A stretch of DNA of 64,000 nucleotides from Epiperipatus broadwayi (lineage: Eukaryota; Onychophora; Udeonychophora; Euonychophora; Peripatidae), in assembly GCA_028023455.1 (NCBI GenBank), contig JAQFVV010000031.1, positions 4,879,763-4,943,762 on the forward strand. The letters run 5' to 3'. This document shows, one piece after another, positions 12,301-23,974 of this stretch (its first letter is position 1; each line of letters starts with the position of its first letter). A program made the translations under genes and the position numbers. The notes under the pieces were generated by a model. It saw nothing but the letters and a program-made list of their open reading frames with translations, searched no databases and was not told where the DNA came from.

Positions 12301-12576
12301 TATGACTTGTTGTAGTAGGTTGACACATTTCATCCAAGTTATCCAATTATTTAGTCATATTCGTGTTATCATATGGTGTACATTGTGGTTCCGGTAAATA
12401 TGGCACCATTAACTTTGGGGTGGTGGGTTCCATTATATCTGGCACACAATGTGTTAGGTATGAAGATGTTACAGTTGATAGAAGTATCCAAGTATATTTT
12501 CGGACCGGGACATCTGTGTATGGCTGTCCATTATATCTGATGCCGCAACAGGGTATAGCAGGTAAGGTTGATAGAG
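9342..12576 (+). repeat. 3' LTR of Gypsy-A with internal triplication
   Basis: Direct repeat of 100-2786. Differences are scattered substitutions and short indels, plus one large change: a 286-bp block present once in the 5' LTR (379-662) is present three times in a row here. The homology stops abruptly after GGTTGATAGAG at 12576, where Penelope-like sequence begins. The small open frames at 10356-10538, 10994-11194 and 12363-12665 are not supported as genes. Confidence 0.87.
9601..10457 (+). repeat. Three tandem 286-bp copies inside the 3' LTR
   Basis: Units start at TTAATTGTTTTCC at 9601, 9888 and 10173 and end at 10457. Each matches the single 5' LTR block 379-662. Unit junctions reuse the short similarity AGGAAAGTTAA, so unequal exchange or slippage at that sequence is a likely origin. 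Each unit ends in a motif like GGTTCAAGACCGGGAATTG. Confidence 0.88.
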
Positions 12577-12761
12577 AGATTGAAGCAGGTCATAATAAAT
12601 CTTGTTTGGAAATGCAACCGAAAGATATTGTACCAGTGAGTAATACAGGGGTGATTCCTAAGTGATCATCTTTACGTTTGCAGAATAGACAAGATCATAA
12701 TAAATTAGATACAAATAAGTGACCAACTTTTCATAGTACAATATTTCTTAAACTTAGGAAA

Positions 12762-14078
12762 TTGTTTAACAAGTTAATAAGATACAGGCAGCACATTGAT
12801 AATTTTATATTTTTCATTGATAATAATGTGGTTCCTAAAGGTCTGAGAATCAAAATTAATTCTAATATAGATTATCTTCCGGAGGGACATAGAGTTGAAT
12901 GGAATAGTATATTAGAACAAACATCTATCAAACTAATGTATGTGCTTAAAAATTCTTTTTTGATTAGGGTTAAGAGACTTGAACAGGAAATTATAGATTT
13001 TAATATTCACAATGTCATGGAATTGGATGAACAAAAATTATTACAAGAATGGGTTTGTTCTAAAGAAAGGATATTGGTAACAAAATTTCATAAAAAAGTA
13101 CGTCATTGGTTTAGAAATGTGAGTGATTTTTCTGGGAAGTCAAGTTTTTTTAGAGAAAATAAGCCTGATCACTTCTCAGACTGCTGTTTTAACAGCTATT
13201 GGCTGTCTGAAAGTAATAGTAAGGTGCATGTGGAAGAATAGCAACCTTCCAGTCATTACTGATTTAATAACAACATGCGATTTAAACAAAATATTATTTA
13301 AACAAAATATTATTCTATATTTGGTAAGTTTTTTAATGTTTCAAAAGTTTCTAGATTTAAATAAGTTAAGGAGTTGGAAACAGGTGTTGTCCAATCATTT
13401 TCAGATTCAGCTGGTATTGTTGTAGGGCCAGCAAAAAAACAATTCAATTTAGCTAGTAGTGCTGATGTATCTGTGACTCGTGTGTCTACTAATTCTGCCA
13501 CATGTAATTATAATCTTCTGGAAAATCAACAGTTTAATGCATCTAATGAGATATTGGTAAATCTAGTTAAAAAGAAAGATAGCAATATTATTAATTTATC
13601 TGATGCAATACTTAGTGATGCAGAATGTTCATTATTGAATAAGGATTTATCTTTTTGCCCAACAGTTCAATTGTATTACCAAAAAAATGAATTTAAAATA
13701 CATCAAGATTTGGATAATTTTGTTAGGCGACTTAGATTAAAAGAATTTTTTGGAAATAATAAATGCAATACCATTAATAAAATACAGTCTGATTGGACAC
13801 CTCCACATCAGAGAAACATTTTCCTTGATACATATATTGATAATGTTTATCAGGATATTATTAAAGCAATAAAGCAGAAACAACACAAGAAATATAAGAG
13901 CAATTTAACATTAGCTGAAAAAAATACATTGTATAATTTAGAAAAGAGAGAAGATATTATTAAACCAGCTGATAAAGATGGAACAATAGTAATTATGAAT
14001 AGGGATGATAACATGAATAAAGCCTTGCTTCTTTTAAATGATAGGAATTTTTATTTAACCTATAACACAGGTTATTGA
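12762..14078 (+). pseudogene. N-terminal region of the PLE polyprotein
   Basis: Two frames in the same phase (12762-13241 and 13374-14078) are separated by stops. The first is rich in Lys and Asn with FHKKVRHWF near its end. The second contains FCPTVQLYY, FVRRLRLKEFF, then DWTPPHQRN and ADKDGTIVIMNRDDN. The last two correspond to the conserved pre-RT region of PLEs (TPP...R..., then ADKGG-V/I-IV-type motif). A 16-bp duplication (AAACAAAATATTATT, 13286-13317) sits in the gap. The sense runs on past 14078 after a frameshift. Confidence 0.8.
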
Positions 14079-14115
14079 TAAATTATTTAAAGGTGTTCTA
14101 TCCAGCCTGAAGGAT

Positions 14116-15040
14116 ATGAGAGTATGGGGTCTACTTGATAGGGATACATATAATTTTTTATTACCAAACTCAAATAAACCCAGTAATTTTTACATTCTAC
14201 CCAAGATTCATAAACCTGGTTGTTCTGGTAGACCTATAGTAGCAAGCATTGGATGTCCTACTGAGAAAATGTCAGCATATGTAGATAGTCTTATACATGA
14301 TATTCTCCCATCATTTGATTCTTATGTTAAGGATACAACTCATTTTTTTTCTATTTTAGAGAATGTCAGATCTATACTACCAAGTGAATGTTTTTTGGTG
14401 ACATTAGACATTACATCATTGTATACTAATATACCTCATGAAGATGGAATTAGCTATTGAATCTGTTTTAAAAGGGAGAGAATATGATCAGCACAAAATT
14501 ATGACTGTTGTTGAATTAGTGAATTTAATCTTAAAGAATAATTATTTTGTTTTTAACTCTATTTATTATTTACAGAGGCAAGGTACTGCAATGGGAACAA
14601 AAATGGCACCAAATTATGCAAACATTTTTATGGCTCAATTGGAAAGTTCTATACTTGAGCAGGCTAGCCTTAAACCTCATACTTGGCTGAGATATATTGA
14701 TGATGTCTTTATGATCTGGCCATGCAATGAAGAAGAACTTCATATATTTTTTGATTGTCTAAATAATTTTAATAATAATATAAAATTTTCAATGAATTTT
14801 TCTAAAACAGTGGTTCATTTTCTTGATGTTGAGATTACTTGGAGTGATGGTATTCTTAGTACTAATATATATAGGAAGCCAACTGATAGTCATGCTTACC
14901 TACATTTTTATAGTAATCACCCTAAGCACTTAAAGACTAATATCCCTTATAGTCAATTTTTAAGGATAAAAGAATTTTCAGTGATAAGGAATTTCTTCAG
15001 CAAAATAACAAGGTTTTGTATAATAAATTTATCAGTATAA
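14116..15040 (+). pseudogene. Reverse transcriptase of the PLE
   Basis: The first piece (14116-14460) has NFYILPKIHKPGCSGRPIV (from 14188), the hallmark PLE segment, and LVTLDITSLYTNIPHEDGI with the motif A Asp at 14407. A frameshift near 14440 leads to the second piece (14438-15040) with RQGTAMGTKMAPNYANIFM (motif B) and RYIDDVFMIW (YIDD at 14693-14704), followed by FLDVEI and IYRKPTDSHAYLHF. The fold is shared with telomerase-related RTs, and the protein would reverse transcribe PLE RNA. All catalytic Asp residues are still encoded, but at least two frameshifts (near 14080 and 14440) stop translation. Confidence 0.92.
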
Positions 15041-15737
15041 AATATCCTAAAGGACTGTTAGATAGGGCAGTGGTAAAATCTTCAGAAGTTGACAGGCAGG
15101 AACTTCTTCTATCTAAAAAAAAAAAAAGTCAGTTGATAAATATACCACTGGTTCTTACCTTCAATGATAATTTGCCTAATATTAAGCAAATATTATTGAA
15201 ACATTTTAATATATTAAATTCCACAGATTATCTGAGATCTGTTTTTCCCTATCCACCTAAAGTTGTATATTGTAGACATAGGACACTTAGGGATAGACTT
15301 GTAAGGACAGCTTTTGGCACTAATTTTGTGTCAGAAAAGGGATGTTTTTCATGTGGGGATAAGAGATGTCTTACATGCAAACATATTATGTTACAAAGAT
15401 GATTCAGGGAGATACCATTCATGGTTTTAAATGGTATATCTCCAACTATGTCAATTGTAAAAGTATAAACTTGGTATATTTAATAGAATGTAATAGATGC
15501 TTGTGCCATTACATAGGTGAGTCAGCAAACAGTTTACATATTAGAGTGACCAACCATAGGTTTGATATTTTACATAAAAATGAAGATAGACCAGTTTCTA
15601 AACATTTCAATTTAACTGATCACTCAATTGATGATTTAAGAGTGGTTATATTGGAAGATAATTTTTCTTCCATGAGAGAAAGAAAACAGAGAGTTTTTTT
15701 ATTTTTAAATTTAAGACATTACATCCTTATGGGATGA
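15016..15737 (+). pseudogene. PLE C-terminus: Cys motif and GIY-YIG endonuclease
   Basis: The first part (15016-15402) ends in GCFSCGDKRCLTCKHI (from about 15340), the conserved Cys-rich linker of PLEs. After a frameshift near 15390 the second part (15366-15737) has NLVYLIECNRCLCHYIGES (15468-15521), which matches the GIY-YIG core with an extra Cys pair, and then HIRVTNHR with the catalytic Arg. The domain ends with KHFNLTDH and an ERKQR stretch, where a catalytic Glu is expected. The endonuclease nicks target DNA to prime reverse transcription. The stop at 15737 is close to the normal end of the protein. Confidence 0.9.
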
Positions 15738-16209
15738 ATATGAATATAGGTACTATCACATATTTGAATTACCTAGTTTCCTAAGGATTTATTTTTTTAT
15801 TTTTTTAATTCCTAAATAATTATTTTTTATTTTTTGTTTCCTAATTATTTTATAGGTGGACTAGCATGAAGTAGAATAAATATAAAGTGTATGTATAAAA
15901 AATATATGTGCACAAGATATATATGCATATAATAAAACAGATATAGTAAAATATATGTATATACAGTATAAGTTTTTTTAGTGTGTGCTTATATAATGAT
16001 ATATTTTTTTATTGTTTTTTGATATTTTTTAATATATAATAATTATGTATGGTTTTAGTTTGTGAAATAATATTTTTATACAGTTTTATAAATATATATA
16101 TATTATACAAAGTTTTTAAAGATTTTTAGCCTATAGGAATTAATTTTGTTATCTGATATGTAACTGTAATATTTTAGGGCTTAATTTCTGTAAGTAGCCA
16201 TTTTGCTTT

Positions 16210-16237
16210 CTGATGAAAACCAGTCTACTGGTTGAAA
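16210..16237 (+). ncRNA. Hammerhead-ribozyme-like core in the PLE 3' region
   Basis: CTGATGA (16210-16216) and GAAA (16234-16237) flank a perfect 6-bp stem, AACCAG/CTGGTT, closed by TCTA. This is the layout of a hammerhead core with helix II, and PLEs are known to carry hammerhead motifs in their terminal regions. Caveats: one extra A lies between the core and helix II. A partner for helix III (TAATAT at about 16166-16175 with ATATTA after GAA) is possible, but helix I is weak. It may be a decayed ribozyme. Confidence 0.45.
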
Positions 16238-16300
16238 TATTAAAGCTTTTTTATAGAAGTAATTCTGTGTTTTTATTTTTCCTCTAGTTAGTTTGTATAT

Positions 16301-16472
16301 TTATTATTTTCATATATATATATATATATCAATGCAAATAAAAATTCAAACTTTAAACTTAACCAACCAGCATGCCATCACAATATTTTCTTTAAAAGTA
16401 GGTTATCATTTCTGGTGGGAAGATTCAAATATTTAAATCTCCACCTCACCAATTGCAGATTTTCTCATATAT
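16301..16472. other. Short unique spacer between PLE and satellite
   Basis: TA microsatellites bound this stretch on both sides. No coding potential or repeat is recognised. Confidence 0.4.
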
Positions 16473-17750
16473 ATATATAAAACAAAAAACACAAGTTAAA
16501 AACTTGCATACGCTTGTATTTATGACAATAGATGGCGTTATACCAAAAACACCTTCAAGCGTTTGTTTACATAAACGTCAGAGCGAGTATTTCACTATCT
16601 CTAACTTAATTTCCACCTTCATACCATGATTTCAAGCTATTTGCTATCGTCAGTGAAGGACAGGATTAAGAAACTAGATCTAAAACACAAACTCTGAGCA
16701 TGTAAGAAACAGTTTCTATTCAGCTTGCGAGCGTGAATCTTTTAGACATGTAATGTCCTCAAACTCAGCATCGCAAGCCAGATAGCTACATGGGTCTGAT
16801 ATCAGTTCAGCATCACCACATAGCAGAAGTCTCTGCAATATATATCATTGAAGGTGGAAATTAAGTTAGAGATAGTGAAATACTCGCTCTGACGTTTATG
16901 TAAACAAATTCTTGAAGGTGTTTTTGGTATAATGCCATCTATTGTCATAAATACAAGCGTATGCAAGTTTTTAACTTGTATTTTTTGTTTTTCATAAATG
17001 TACCTTTGAGGTCTTTCTTGCAATGATATATATTGCAGAGACTTCTACTATGTGGTGATGCTGAACTGATATCAGACACATGTAGCTATCTGGCTTGCGA
17101 TGCTGAGTTTGAAGACATTACATGTCTAAAAGATTCATGCTCACAAGCTGAATAGAAACTGTTTCTTAAACGCTCAGAGTTTGTGTTTTAGACCTAGTTT
17201 CTTAATCCTGTCCTTCACTGACAATAGCAAATAGCTTGAAATCATGATATGAAGGTGGAAATTAAGTTAGAGATAGTGAAATACTCGCTCTGATGTTTAA
17301 GTAAACAAATGCTTGAAGGTGTTTTTGGTATAACACCATCTATTGTCATAAATCAAGCGTATGCAAGTTTTTAACTTGTGTTTTTTGTTTTTCATAAATG
17401 TACCTTTGAGGTCTTTCTTGCAATGATATATATTGCAGAGACTTCTACTATGTGGTGATGCTGAACTGATATCAGACCCATGTAGCTATCTGGCTTGCGA
17501 TGCTGAGTTTGAAGACATTACATGTCTAAAAGATTCACGCTCGCAAGCTGAATAGAAACTGTTTCTTAAACACTCAGAGTTTGTGTTTTAGATCTAGTTT
17601 CTTAATCCTGTCCTTCACTGACGATAGCAAATAGCTTGAAATCATGATATGAAGGTGGAAATTAAGTTAGAGATAGTGAAATACTCGCTCTGATGTTTAT
17701 GTAAACAAACGCTTAAAGGTGTTTTTGGTATAATGCCATCTATTGTCATA
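16473..17750. repeat. 400-bp satellite: one inverted plus 2.25 direct copies
   Basis: Direct units start GAAGGTGGAAATTAAG at 16850, 17251 and 17651 (periods 401 and 400); the last is cut at about 17750. The stretch 16473-16849 is the same unit in reverse, joined head to head at the palindrome-like TATATATCATTG. The outer ends are therefore inverted copies of GACAATAGATGG, and both lie against TA repeats. The minus frame at 16802-17023 lies inside the repeat and is not a gene. The layout could be a foldback element or a satellite rearranged by inversion. Confidence 0.88.
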
Positions 17751-19072
17751 TATATATATGCATAGTAAGGGAATCAGTCTGTTACAATTTTCACTAGGTC
17801 AATAACTTACAAAATTGTAGAAGGCAATTCGGGAATGCTATAAATTAATTTTATTGGTTATATATATATTCTCTGTCCCCACAATGAAAAGCCATCATTT
17901 GAGGATTTTCTATAGCAATCACCATCATCAATATGTAGTTATTTGAATAACAATCAACAACAACTTTATTGACATTTTTTTAAATGGTAATCATTTTCTA
18001 AGATTATTGAGAGACATCATGAAAGCAATCCCGTTATTATAAAATAAAATGGCAAGATTCATTCCAAGAAAAAAAAAGTAATGTACAAGATTTATTCATT
18101 ATATAATTAAAATTTAGATAATGCATACAATAATAAGTACAATTATAATAAAAAGAAAATACGACTTGCTAATATAGTTTTATTCAGCATTTCCATATTG
18201 TAGACTACAATAAAATTTCTGAAACACGAAGGCAAAGATTTTAATCATAATTATCAACAATTTTTGCACACACACACATTTTATTCAATACCTAAAATAA
18301 AAGTAAACTGAATAATATGTGTATTATCTGAAATACAATTTAACTAATTTTTATTTTAAATTATTATATAAATAGAAAGTCTTGTCCCATCCCCCCCCCC
18401 CGGCAAAAATACTCACCATCATAGGTGCAAACAATATTGACAAAAAAGAAATTTTATTACTTATGCCGTTAAAACTATCATAATCAGCAGTATAATACAT
18501 TTTTATCTAATTTTATTTAATAAGATAACATTTTCATAAAAGTAATAATAAGAAGATATCAGACTGTTAATTTTTAAAATATTTTTTAAACAATGCTCAC
18601 AAAAAAAAATCCAAAGTTTTATTTAAGCAATTACTAAAACATTCCATAACATAAAGTGCATCAAAAATAATTTTAAAATGTACTGTAATGAAAAGTAGGC
18701 ACCTAATATCTAGAAATTTATAGTTTACTGGTGAGGATATTAGTATAAATGCTTACCGCAGCTGTATCATCATTCAGATATCTTAAACCATTTATAGATC
18801 ATGGTGAGCAAAGATTCTTGGCAAATAGCAATTGGCAGAGAAGATAACACTAAATAAAATGCTCTAAAAATCAATAAAACAAAATTTATTTACAATATAA
18901 TGCAGATCAATATGCGAAAGCTCGAATATAATAGTTCAAATATCTCAGAGTCTAAAAGAGTTTGGATGTGTAGTTCAAAATAATAATTCAAATATATCTA
19001 GCTTTAAATACAATAGTTAATGCTTTTGAATGGTAATGAAATTTTCCTAAGTTAGCATGGTGTATAGTATAT

Positions 19073-19576
19073 TTGATATCTGGTAGTTTAAATATTATAC
19101 TTCATAAAAATTTTCTTATAATACTGGAATCTCTGAATTTTGATAATTACTTTATTATTTATCGAGATGTGTACATATATACATTTCTCTTTTGCATTAA
19201 ACAAACAATCAATAATAAAGCAGCCCTAATTCACTATACAATGTTCACACATGCAGACCATTACAAAATTATCCCAATAGACTGTGCATTGCATCCAACG
19301 ACTAAAAAATATAGCACAACAATAAATAGGCCTCTTAATCATTTATATTGTAAAACAAATATCTATATATTTATTGGGGAGGAATGTCTCTACCCAACAC
19401 ACACAAACATCTGCAAGTACCTCAGCAGAGATAACAATATAAATCAGAGGAAAGCAAAACATAATAAATTCACATGGTGGATAAATATCCAGGATTTCCA
19501 TATACTATGCACACATATACATATATCAATTCTTTTAATTTCAGATGTGTGTGATACAAACAAAATAAACAAGTAA
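19073..19576 (+). other. 167-codon open frame of unknown status
   Basis: The longest open frame outside the mobile elements. The translation is rich in Ile, Asn, His and Thr with no recognisable domain, signal peptide or repeat. No promoter or splice signal can be tied to it, and its composition is what AT-rich random sequence would give. Probably chance, recorded because of its length. Confidence 0.15.
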
Positions 19577-19907
19577 AACTGCTAATCAATTTAATCAGCT
19601 TATCAATTATTTATACAGTTACATGCACACTAAGTCAAGCACATGTATATATTAATGATTTTGTAAAATCTTCCGAGACAATAAATTAATTATTAAATAT
19701 AAACTATATATAACAACAAACAAAATCTCTTTTTTTAAAACCTTTTTTTTTCCTAATGAAAACTTTTCTCTAAAACCAAAATAGATCATAATTAAACAAT
19801 CATGGAAGTGATTTTCTTTTTTTAAAAAAAAAAACTTTTTTACAAGGGGAAAAGAAAGAAAAAGAAAAAAATTTTTTAAAGCAAACTAGTTTCAGTTATT
19901 TAAAGTA

Positions 19908-19975
19908 AAACCACCATGCTATATCAGATATTCTAAATTAAACCACCATGCTATATCAGATATTCTAAATTAGAT
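19908..19975. repeat. 31-bp tandem duplication
   Basis: AACCACCATGCTATATCAGA followed by TATTCTAAATTA occurs twice in direct succession with no difference, so the duplication is recent. Confidence 0.8.
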
Positions 19976-21139
19976 AAGATATGATAATATATAAACATTA
20001 AGAAGAAATAGTTTATGTAACAGATAAATACAGAAATATAAAATTATATCATTTAAATTATCTCACTAGTTTGTTGGTAATGTTTTATAAAATAGTTCAT
20101 GTGTAAAAGCTTATTTTGAGTCCCAGGGAAAAGATGGTGAAAGGAATATTATTTTCTAAAAAAGTTAAAATTTATATAGATATATACACACGTGCAAATG
20201 AAGCTCCTTAGTAGCTTCCATGTGAAGTGTATATTTAACAGTTTTCAATTTTGAAGAGAGTTTGTCCTAAAAATTTTCTTTAATATTGAGAAGTGCATTT
20301 GTTGAATATCATAATCTCAAACTCAGCAAGCAAAGTTGGACATTCAGTGGCTATAAGCTACATACTAAAAAAGTGAAGTTCATTTTCCTAATGCTTTCAG
20401 CTGTTCATGGTTATTAAAATGATTACGGATAATGTTCAGGATATACCATGCTAAGAAGACAAAGGTAACAATCACAAGATGAAGCAAGCTTGATGTCAAA
20501 TAGAAACAAAATAAACTGAATAATTCTGACCTAGTCTTTTTATATTATTTACTTTTTGATTAACAAGCCCACTCATTAACCAAATTTTTAATTAACAAAC
20601 CCACTCATTTATTAAGATTTTTTAAAACTAGAAAGCAAATAATTATCTATTTATATTTTTTTAAATGAATAAGTCAGTACTTATCTTCATTCATTCGGTT
20701 TACCAAAAATCCCTTAATAAATTAAGCCAGTAATTATTTTCATAATTTAATGTTTAATTAAATAAATGTGTAGGTTTACAGATAACATTTAAAATATTAA
20801 TTAAAATCCATCATTTTCAAAACCCGGAAAAAAATAATTGAATTTTTTTATTATTATTATTAAGTGTTGTTCCTGTAATATAAATTTTAAATGGGTTTAT
20901 TTGAAATAATTTTAGTTACAGTATGAGTTTCGTTATTATTATCTTTTCAAACTAAAATAAAATTGCCTAAACTTAATTATAAATATAAAACGTTATCAAT
21001 GTGTGCATATACAATATAAACATATATAAAAAAAACTTGATGAACTCTCAATTTAAAACACAAGGCAGAGATTTTACAAAAAAAAAGATGAAACCACCTT
21101 CTTCTCTACTTAAATTTATATATAAATAAGCCAAACTCA

Positions 21140-21330
21140 AGCATTTTGAACTAAGAGTGTGAAGCTTAAAATACCTTCACATTTAATTCACTAAATATTA
21201 TATATAAATAAACAATGTGAAATCTTTCGATTTACTACGAAGTAATTTTCAAATGTAATAAAATGATAGTAACAAATGTAAATATATTAAATTTATTAAG
21301 CATAAACAGATGATATAATAATAATGTGAA
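21140..21330. repeat. Dispersed repeat, copy 1
   Basis: This stretch resembles 30040-30240: both contain AGAGTGTGAA, then a TTCAC stretch, then AATCTTT-GATTTAC. The two copies are diverged and no coding sense is seen. It looks like an old interspersed repeat of unknown class. Confidence 0.5.
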
Positions 21331-21812
21331 AGGCTGAAACCTTTGGTAGATGCGCCTTAAAAATGCTTATGTGACAGCCAATCAAATATAATAATAAATG
21401 TAAAATTATTTAAAAATAAAATCGTTAGCAATTGAAATAATTATTATATAATATATTCCCACATAGGTTGGTGCATTTATATTAATAATATGTTTAATAA
21501 AATGTTTATTTATTAATTACTACTTTTTTCTATGTTACACTTTATGTTTTTAATTGAATATTTGAAGTTAATTATATGTTTTGAATCTATGATAACAAGT
21601 TAAATCTTTTGCCCTAGGAATCCATTAAATCTGTATGTTTTTATATATGATATTGGTAGGAGGAAACAATTGCTCTTATTATCCAGAGTAAAGCTTATAA
21701 ATACACATAAGCATATATATATAGTGCCACTACAAATTGACACTTTGTCCACAAAATTACTAAGCTTACCAAAATTACAGAAACTGATATGAGGGCGCCA
21801 CTAGTCATATTC

Positions 21813-21932
21813 TTGACTTCATTTAAGAAGCCAAAATACATCTCATCACATCACATCTGGGTATAATTTCTGAGAGATTCCTGACTCTGTTTAAGGAGAA
21901 GCCACAGTACATCACATCACTAGATTGAGAAG
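21813..21932. repeat. Degenerate direct repeat with CATCACATCA motif
   Basis: Two copies about 70 bp apart share TTGACTTCATTTAAG/CTGACTCTGTTTAAG, then GAAGCCA-A-TACATC and CACATCAC. They are diverged and non-coding. The stretch lies next to AGGGCGCCACTAGTC (21793), a 15-mer whose reverse complement occurs near the end of the LTR-B 3' LTR. Confidence 0.5.
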
Positions 21933-23974
21933 AATCTTTAATGATCAAAGTGATAGTTGTAATCTTAATCGGACTCTAGTAAACTTTATGTTTAAATCAG
22001 ATGGATACTTAGTTGTTAACATTATAAGAGAAATTAAAGACCGAGACACTTAAATATAATTTAAATATTTATAATATTTATTTTTAAATCTAACTTCTTT
22101 CCCAACTCACTTTTTCAGAGCACTCCAACTGACTCGATCCAAAATTAAAGACAAAAAGAAAAGTAAACTTTAATCGCATTTATTTTCCTTTTTAATTAAT
22201 ATGGTCCATTATTAAACATTTTATATATTTCCTGAGGAAACATGCACCACACAAAATCTACGAATGACAGCAATCCAGGTTTATTCTGGAGGTCTGACAA
22301 AATAGGTGTGCTGAAGGTTGACTTACTAAAAAGAATGGGAAGTATCTTGCACTACTCAAACTCTCTACATTTCATGATTAATAATTATATTCAAATCCTT
22401 AAAGTATGTCACAAGTGTCTGTTGTTTGCTTACAGCTGTCAAACATCTCTTTTACATACACCAGGTATTGGCATAAGGTTCCTGTGTTTGATTATAGTCA
22501 GAACACTTAATTGAACTTTATCCCCCACCCCTATTTGACTTTCTCGATCGAGCAGTTAACATTTTTCGGACTCAAAACTACACATACTTTGAACATAATA
22601 AATGAATTAAAATTATATAAATTCCAATTAACAAAAAGTTAGTAAAATAACACCATACCCCCTTTTTTTTTTACTTCATCCAAAATAATATGGAAAACAA
22701 TCTCTCTTAAAAAACCCATATTCCATTGTTGAAACTTTTATGTACAACTAATTCAGTTAATGGAGTTTAGAATTCTATTATGCTAATCAGAATAAATGTT
22801 CTTTAAGTAACAGTTCATGTTTATCCTGATAAATCATTCATCAGGTGGATAATGTCCTTATATGATTTTCTTCTTGCAACTGCTGGCATTAATTCTTTAT
22901 TCTGTCCATTGGCTTTTGACATCCTCAGCTAGTTAGTTAAATCCATCTTTCCTGTAGTTGGCATTTGCTTAGGCAGCTCCAGGTATGGCTGTGAGATATA
23001 TTTGCCTGAGGGAAAAGTTTTCGATGTCCTCTAGCCGGTGAAGATTTTCTTGATGCTGGTTAATATTATTCATTCTTAGTAAAAGTTCTTTTTTCCCAAA
23101 CTCTTTAACAGAAGCAAACTCAATAATTTATATGTTTTTCAAATGAACAGGATTCATACCTAGTAGTTTATTTTTAGATACATTTTGACACTTCTAATTT
23201 CGGTCCTTTTATTCTTGTTGCATTTTGAATTAATGGAAAAGTTCCTGTTCAATTAAGATTTAATTGCAAATACTTTTAATATCTCTGAGTTTCCACAATA
23301 GAATTATTTGCAAAAGTCTATAATCCCCCCCTCCACCCACGTTTTCCCAAGAATTACAATAAATAAATAAAAAACCTTCAATGAAAACAAATCTCAAAAT
23401 CTAATTTTATCTTGAGTTATAATAAATTTAATAAAATGAAGAAATCCTAATTTCCTTGAGATGAGAAAAAAAAACTTTAAAAAAGATTTCAAAGATTATT
23501 ATTTTAAAATAATTTAATAACTACACACTTTTATTAAAATAACACCCATATATATATATATATGAGATGGCAGAAAATATCATCTCAATATATATGAAGA
23601 GTTATAAGCAGCACACTAATATTATTAATTAACTATTTATATCTATGCATATTCAGTAGTGTTATATCAATTAATTAAGTCACTAAAGCAAATAAAAAAA
23701 ATGAAAATTGTAATACTTCAAATTATTTATTAAAATAGAATCCCTCATTCCATACAACCCAATAAAGTTCAATTTTTAAAATTATATTCATATCATATTC
23801 TTATTTTGAAAATGTTCATGGATGAAGTTAAAAAGAGAATATTCATATAAATTTGCAAATCTAAATAAAAAATACTCTGCATAAATGTTGCTTACAAAAT
23901 ACTAGAATTACCATAAAAATTATTTATCTAATATAAACTTATAGCATGCAGAACTTTTGCAAATATAAATTTAC

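Larger units (their letters stand above)
100..12576 (+). mobile_element. Gypsy-A: decayed Ty3/gypsy LTR retrotransposon
   Basis: The element is bounded by two long direct repeats that both begin TGTAAGAGATGGCTTACA (100 and 9342). Between them lie gag-like, aspartic protease, RT, RNase H and integrase sequences in the order typical of Ty3/gypsy (protease-RT-RNase H-integrase, unlike copia). A polypurine stretch precedes the 3' LTR. Every domain is interrupted by stops or frameshifts, so this copy cannot be autonomous. No env-like frame is seen between integrase and the 3' LTR. Confidence 0.9.
12577..16300 (+). mobile_element. Penelope-like retroelement (PLE), frameshifted
   Basis: The coding order is N-terminal region, RT with YIDD, a Cys-rich motif, then a GIY-YIG endonuclease, which is diagnostic of endonuclease-bearing Penelope-like elements. 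Protein sense runs from about 12580 to 15737 across all three frames. The 3' non-coding part (15738-16300) is very AT-rich and includes a hammerhead-like core. The 5' end abuts the Gypsy-A 3' LTR without a visible target duplication. PLEs often carry 5' truncations and tandem arrangements; I see no second copy of the 3' tail upstream. Confidence 0.9.
17751..23974. other. Non-coding AT-rich region
   Basis: No gene is recognised. It holds a C12 run near 18391-18402, many A/T runs, the small repeats listed separately, and slightly more G+C-rich stretches around 22240-22510 and 22850-23050 that have no clear protein sense. The frame 22242-22514 (90 codons) matches nothing I know and starts without clear context. 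The region could be intron or intergenic. Confidence 0.5.

Noticed and set aside
16802-17023. 73-codon minus frame as a gene
   Set aside because: It spans the satellite unit and its homologous positions in the other unit copies are not kept open.
18755-18812. Second exon on the minus strand ending GCG|GTAAGC
   Set aside because: The frames that would join the 23975-24101 exon meet a stop before the donor; only a terminal-exon reading is possible and it has no other support.
19073-19576. 167-codon plus-strand frame as a gene
   Set aside because: Composition is that of AT-rich noise, there is no domain, and no promoter or splice context can be tied to it.
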